Source: Gloeomargarita lithophora Alchichica-D10
Lineage (GTDB): Bacteria > Cyanobacteriota > Cyanobacteriia > Gloeomargaritales > Gloeomargaritaceae
DNA length: 64,000 nucleotides
Assembly (NCBI RefSeq): GCF_001870225.1
Contig: NZ_CP017675.1
Span: 701,930-765,929, forward strand
Direction: 5' to 3'
This document shows positions 61,188 through 64,000 of this stretch, piece after piece (within the stretch, counting starts at the first letter, position 1; every line of letters starts with the position of its first letter). The notes below the pieces were generated by a model. That model ran no database searches. It worked only from the letters and a program-made list of their open reading frames with translations, and was not told the DNA's origin. The translations under genes were made by a program, and so were the position numbers.

Positions 61188-64000
61188 ATGAGTACGCTGT
61201 TGAGTGCCAATCTCGTGGAATCGGCGGATATGGTGCCGGTGGTGGGTATGCGCCATTTGGGATTGGTTGAATCTCTACTGGAATCGGTACTCCAGCAGGA
61301 ATGCGGTCAGCATCTAGTGGATTTATTGCGTCAATTGCAGTCCGTGTGTCTGTTGGAGGGGAAGGCTCAAAGTGTCGCCAGTGCGGAGGCGGCGGCCTTG
61401 GTCGAGCAGTTGGATTTGAATGCGGCGATTCGGGCGACCCGGGCGTTTGCCCTGTATTTTCAATTGATAAATATCGTCGAGCAGTACCACGAACAGTGCG
61501 AGAAAAAACGCCGCCAGAAGTTACCCGCCACCAGTGGTAATGGTCATGCCCCCCCCACCTGGTCCTATTTGGAACAATCTCTTGCCCCCCCGGAGGAAGT
61601 GGGCAGTTTGCGCTGGCTGTTTCCCCACCTGAAACGCATCAATGTGCCGCCAGGTCGGATTCAAACGGTGATTGACCAAATGGAAATGCGGCTGGTATTC
61701 ACGGCTCACCCAACGGAAATTGTGCGCCATACGATCCGGGATCGGCAGCGGCGGATTGGGCATCTATTGGCAAAATTGGACTGGACGGAAGCGGGTCTGA
61801 CCCAGGGGATAACGGCACTGTGGGAAGTGGAGGCGGTGCAGGCGGAATTGTCAGAAGAAATCCGCCTCTGGTGGCGCACGGATGAATTGCACCAGATTAA
61901 ACCCACGGTATTGGATGAGGTGGACTACACCCTGCATTATTTCCAGGAAGTGCTGTTTGACGCTGTACCGCTTTTGTATGAGCGATTTCGTCAATCTCTG
62001 CACGCTACATTTCCGAATTTGCGGCCACCCAAGCTGGATTTTTGTCAGTTTGGTTCCTGGGTGGGGGCAGACCGGGATGGCAACCCTGCCGTAACGCCCC
62101 AGGTGACCTGGCAGACGGCGGTCTTTCAACGGAGTATGGTCTTAAAAAAATACCTAAAATCCATTGACAAACTCACCAGTTTGCTCAGCCTGTCTTTGCA
62201 CTGGAGTAATGTGTTGCCGGAATTGTTGGAATCTTTAGAGCAGGATAAGTTGCAAATGGCGGAGGTGTACGACCAGTATGCGATTCGCTACCGCCAGGAA
62301 CCCTACCGGCTGAAGTTGGCCTATATGCACCAACGGTTACGGAATACCCTGGAGCGGAACCAACAACTCACCCACCCGGATTGTGTGTTGCCAGCGGGGT
62401 TGGTGTATTACCCTACGGGGGCGGAGTTTTTGGGGGAATTAGACCTGATCCACCGCAGTTTGCAGGCCAGTGGTTTGACCTGTCGGGCCTTGGAACATTT
62501 GTTGATTCAGGTGGCGAGTTTTGGGTTTATCTTGGCGCGCTTAGACATCCGCCAGGAGAGTTCTCGCCATGAGCAGGCGTTGGCGGAGATTGCCCAGTAT
62601 GTGCAGGTGTTGCCCCAAAATTATTTAGAAATGGGTGAGGTGGAGCGGTGTGCCTGGTTGTTAGGGGAATTGCAAACCCGCCGCCCTTTGATTCCCCCCC
62701 GCTTGCCCCTTTCCGAGGCGACCCAGGAGACGGTGGCAACGGTGCAGATGGTGGCGCGCCTGCAACAGGAATTTGGGGCGGAGATTTGCCAGACGTACAT
62801 TGTCAGTATGAGTCACTCCCTGAGCGATTTGCTGGAGGTGTGGCTATTGCTCAAGGAAGCGCAGATTTATGACCCGGTGACCCACCAGAGTCGGGTGCAG
62901 GTGGTGCCTTTGTTTGAGACGGTGGAGGATTTGCAACGTTCGCCCCAGGTGATGGAGCAGTTGTTCCGTCTGCCCTGGTATCAGAATTATTTGCGCCAGG
63001 GGTCAGAAGCCCTCCAGGAAGTGATGCTGGGCTATTCCGACAGCAACAAGGATTCGGGGTTTCTCAGTAGCAATTGGGAAATTTATAAGGCGCAGCGGGC
63101 ACTACAACGGGTGGCCGCCCAGTACGGGTTGAGTTTGCGGTTTTTTCATGGCCGGGGTGGCTCGGTGGGACGGGGGGGCGGCCCGACCTACGAGGCGATC
63201 CTGGCGCAACCGGGGGATACGATCAACGGGCAGATTAAAATTACGGAGCAGGGGGAGGTGCTGGCTTCCAAGTATTCCCTCCCGGAATTGTGCTTATTTA
63301 ATCTGGAAAATGTTAGTACTGCTGTACTGCAAGCTAGTTCCTTGAAATTGGGTTTTGATGAGATTACCCCGTGGCATGAAATTATGGATGAGTTGGCGCA
63401 ACGTTCCCGGCAACACTACCGGCAGTTGATTTATGAGCAACCGGATTTTTTAGACTTTTTCCATCAGGTCACGCCAATCGAGGAAATCAGTCAATTGCAG
63501 ATCAGTTCTCGCCCCTCCCGTCGCAAGGGAAAACGGGATTTTAGTAGTTTGCGGGCGATTCCCTGGGTGTTTAGCTGGACGCAAACCCGGTTGCTCCTGC
63601 CCGCCTGGTACGGCTTGGGTACGGCCTTGGCGGAATTTGTCGCCCAAAGCCCGGAAGAACATTTGAAATTGCTGTGTTATTTCCATGCCAAGTGGCCGTT
63701 TTTTCGCATGGTGATTTCTAAGGCGGAAATGACCTTAGCCAAAGTGGATTTGAAGATGGCGCATCACTATTTAGAACAGTTGGCACAACCCCAGGATAAG
63801 CCTCGATTTGAGCCATTATTCACCCAAATTACTGAGGAATATCAGCGCACCCGCGAGATGGTTTTGACGATTACCCATCGGGAACGATTGCTGGATGAGG
63901 ATGTGCATTTACAACAGTCGGTACAGTTGCGTAATGGCACGATTGTGCCCTTGGGATTTTTGCAGGTGTCGTTGCTCAAACGCCTGCGGCAACCCCAGCC
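61188..64000 (+). CDS. ppc: phosphoenolpyruvate carboxylase (3' end outside the window)
   Basis: The frame opens at ATG 61188 with AGGAG eight bases before, and runs off the window after 937 codons; full enzymes are about 1000. PEPC adds bicarbonate to PEP to give oxaloacetate, refilling the TCA pathway. [12 protein letters not shown] with the catalytic His (about 174-186), [16 protein letters not shown] (about 286-301), [14 protein letters not shown] (about 610-624) and [20 protein letters not shown] (about 653-672) are all present. No frameshift is seen in the part visible. Confidence 0.97.
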   Translation, partial: MSTLLSANLVESADMVPVVGMRHLGLVESLLESVLQQECGQHLVDLLRQLQSVCLLEGKAQSVASAEAAALVEQLDLNAAIRATRAFALYFQLINIVEQYHEQCEKKRRQKLPATSGNGHAPPTWSYLEQSLAPPEEVGSLRWLFPHLKRINVPPGRIQTVIDQMEMRLVFTAHPTEIVRHTIRDRQRRIGHLLAKLDWTEAGLTQGITALWEVEAVQAELSEEIRLWWRTDELHQIKPTVLDEVDYTLHYFQEVLFDAVPLLYERFRQSLHATFPNLRPPKLDFCQFGSWVGADRDGNPAVTPQVTWQTAVFQRSMVLKKYLKSIDKLTSLLSLSLHWSNVLPELLESLEQDKLQMAEVYDQYAIRYRQEPYRLKLAYMHQRLRNTLERNQQLTHPDCVLPAGLVYYPTGAEFLGELDLIHRSLQASGLTCRALEHLLIQVASFGFILARLDIRQESSRHEQALAEIAQYVQVLPQNYLEMGEVERCAWLLGELQTRRPLIPPRLPLSEATQETVATVQMVARLQQEFGAEICQTYIVSMSHSLSDLLEVWLLLKEAQIYDPVTHQSRVQVVPLFETVEDLQRSPQVMEQLFRLPWYQNYLRQGSEALQEVMLGYSDSNKDSGFLSSNWEIYKAQRALQRVAAQYGLSLRFFHGRGGSVGRGGGPTYEAILAQPGDTINGQIKITEQGEVLASKYSLPELCLFNLENVSTAVLQASSLKLGFDEITPWHEIMDELAQRSRQHYRQLIYEQPDFLDFFHQVTPIEEISQLQISSRPSRRKGKRDFSSLRAIPWVFSWTQTRLLLPAWYGLGTALAEFVAQSPEEHLKLLCYFHAKWPFFRMVISKAEMTLAKVDLKMAHHYLEQLAQPQDKPRFEPLFTQITEEYQRTREMVLTITHRERLLDEDVHLQQSVQLRNGTIVPLGFLQVSLLKRLRQPQ

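Overview
The window is chromosomal DNA from a cyanobacterium. Phycobilisome lyase (CpcT), the NDH-1 assembly factor CRR6, the clock kinase SasA, cyanophycin synthetase and cyanophycinase, an NtcA-type site before an ammonium transporter, a plastoquinone-type UbiD, and many small cyanobacteria-only families (DUF3611, DUF3685, DUF1823-like, DUF29) all agree. I cannot fix the genus. I saw no copy of the HIP1 octamer GCGATCGC that is abundant in many cyanobacteria. Most genes are single housekeeping units packed on both strands with few long operons.

Layout. 1-3.6 kb: comB, a TPM-domain protein and pnp on the minus strand. 3.8-4.7 kb: a DUF1778/GNAT toxin-antitoxin pair. 4.7-11 kb: an accessory stretch with repeats, an AT-rich gene-free stretch, unknown proteins, and a DUF433/DUF5615 toxin-antitoxin pair whose toxin is split by a 0.1-kb element. 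11.1-18.3 kb: two tRNAs, sasA, metG, a LabA-like NYN protein, lptC, a tyrosine recombinase, pyrB and a glutaredoxin-like protein. 18.4-24.7 kb: cphB-cphA-polA. 24.7-32.1 kb: repeat clusters around crr6, amt, sbcD, ygfZ and cpcT. 32.2-48.5 kb: membrane and envelope genes, a frameshifted RNase II-like gene, flotillin/SYLF genes, mrdA, hemF and lgt. 48.5-58.9 kb: TPR, flavodoxin, tRNA-Leu, UbiD, glycosyltransferases, chrA, a cobalamin riboswitch before DUF1636-cobW, and leuC. 59.0-60.8 kb: an EcoRV-type restriction-modification pair. The window ends inside ppc.

Themes. Nitrogen storage and uptake (cphB, cphA, amt with an NtcA-type site), tetrapyrrole supply (tRNA-Glu, hemF, cpcT, the cobalamin riboswitch) and circadian output (sasA, a labA-like gene) are all represented, mostly as separate units.

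Most notable points. (1) Short elements with terminal inverted repeats and a shared GC-rich core are scattered through the window. One sits in the DUF5615 toxin gene so precisely that removing it with one TA restores the full reading frame. (2) A restriction enzyme and methylase closely resemble EcoRV and M.EcoRV, and I found no GATATC in the window. (3) An RNase II-family gene carries a run of nine G at a frameshift and also lacks the catalytic aspartates. (4) A cobalamin riboswitch precedes a DUF1636-CobW metal-handling pair. (5) Two divergent genes share the same four bases, CATG, as their start codons.
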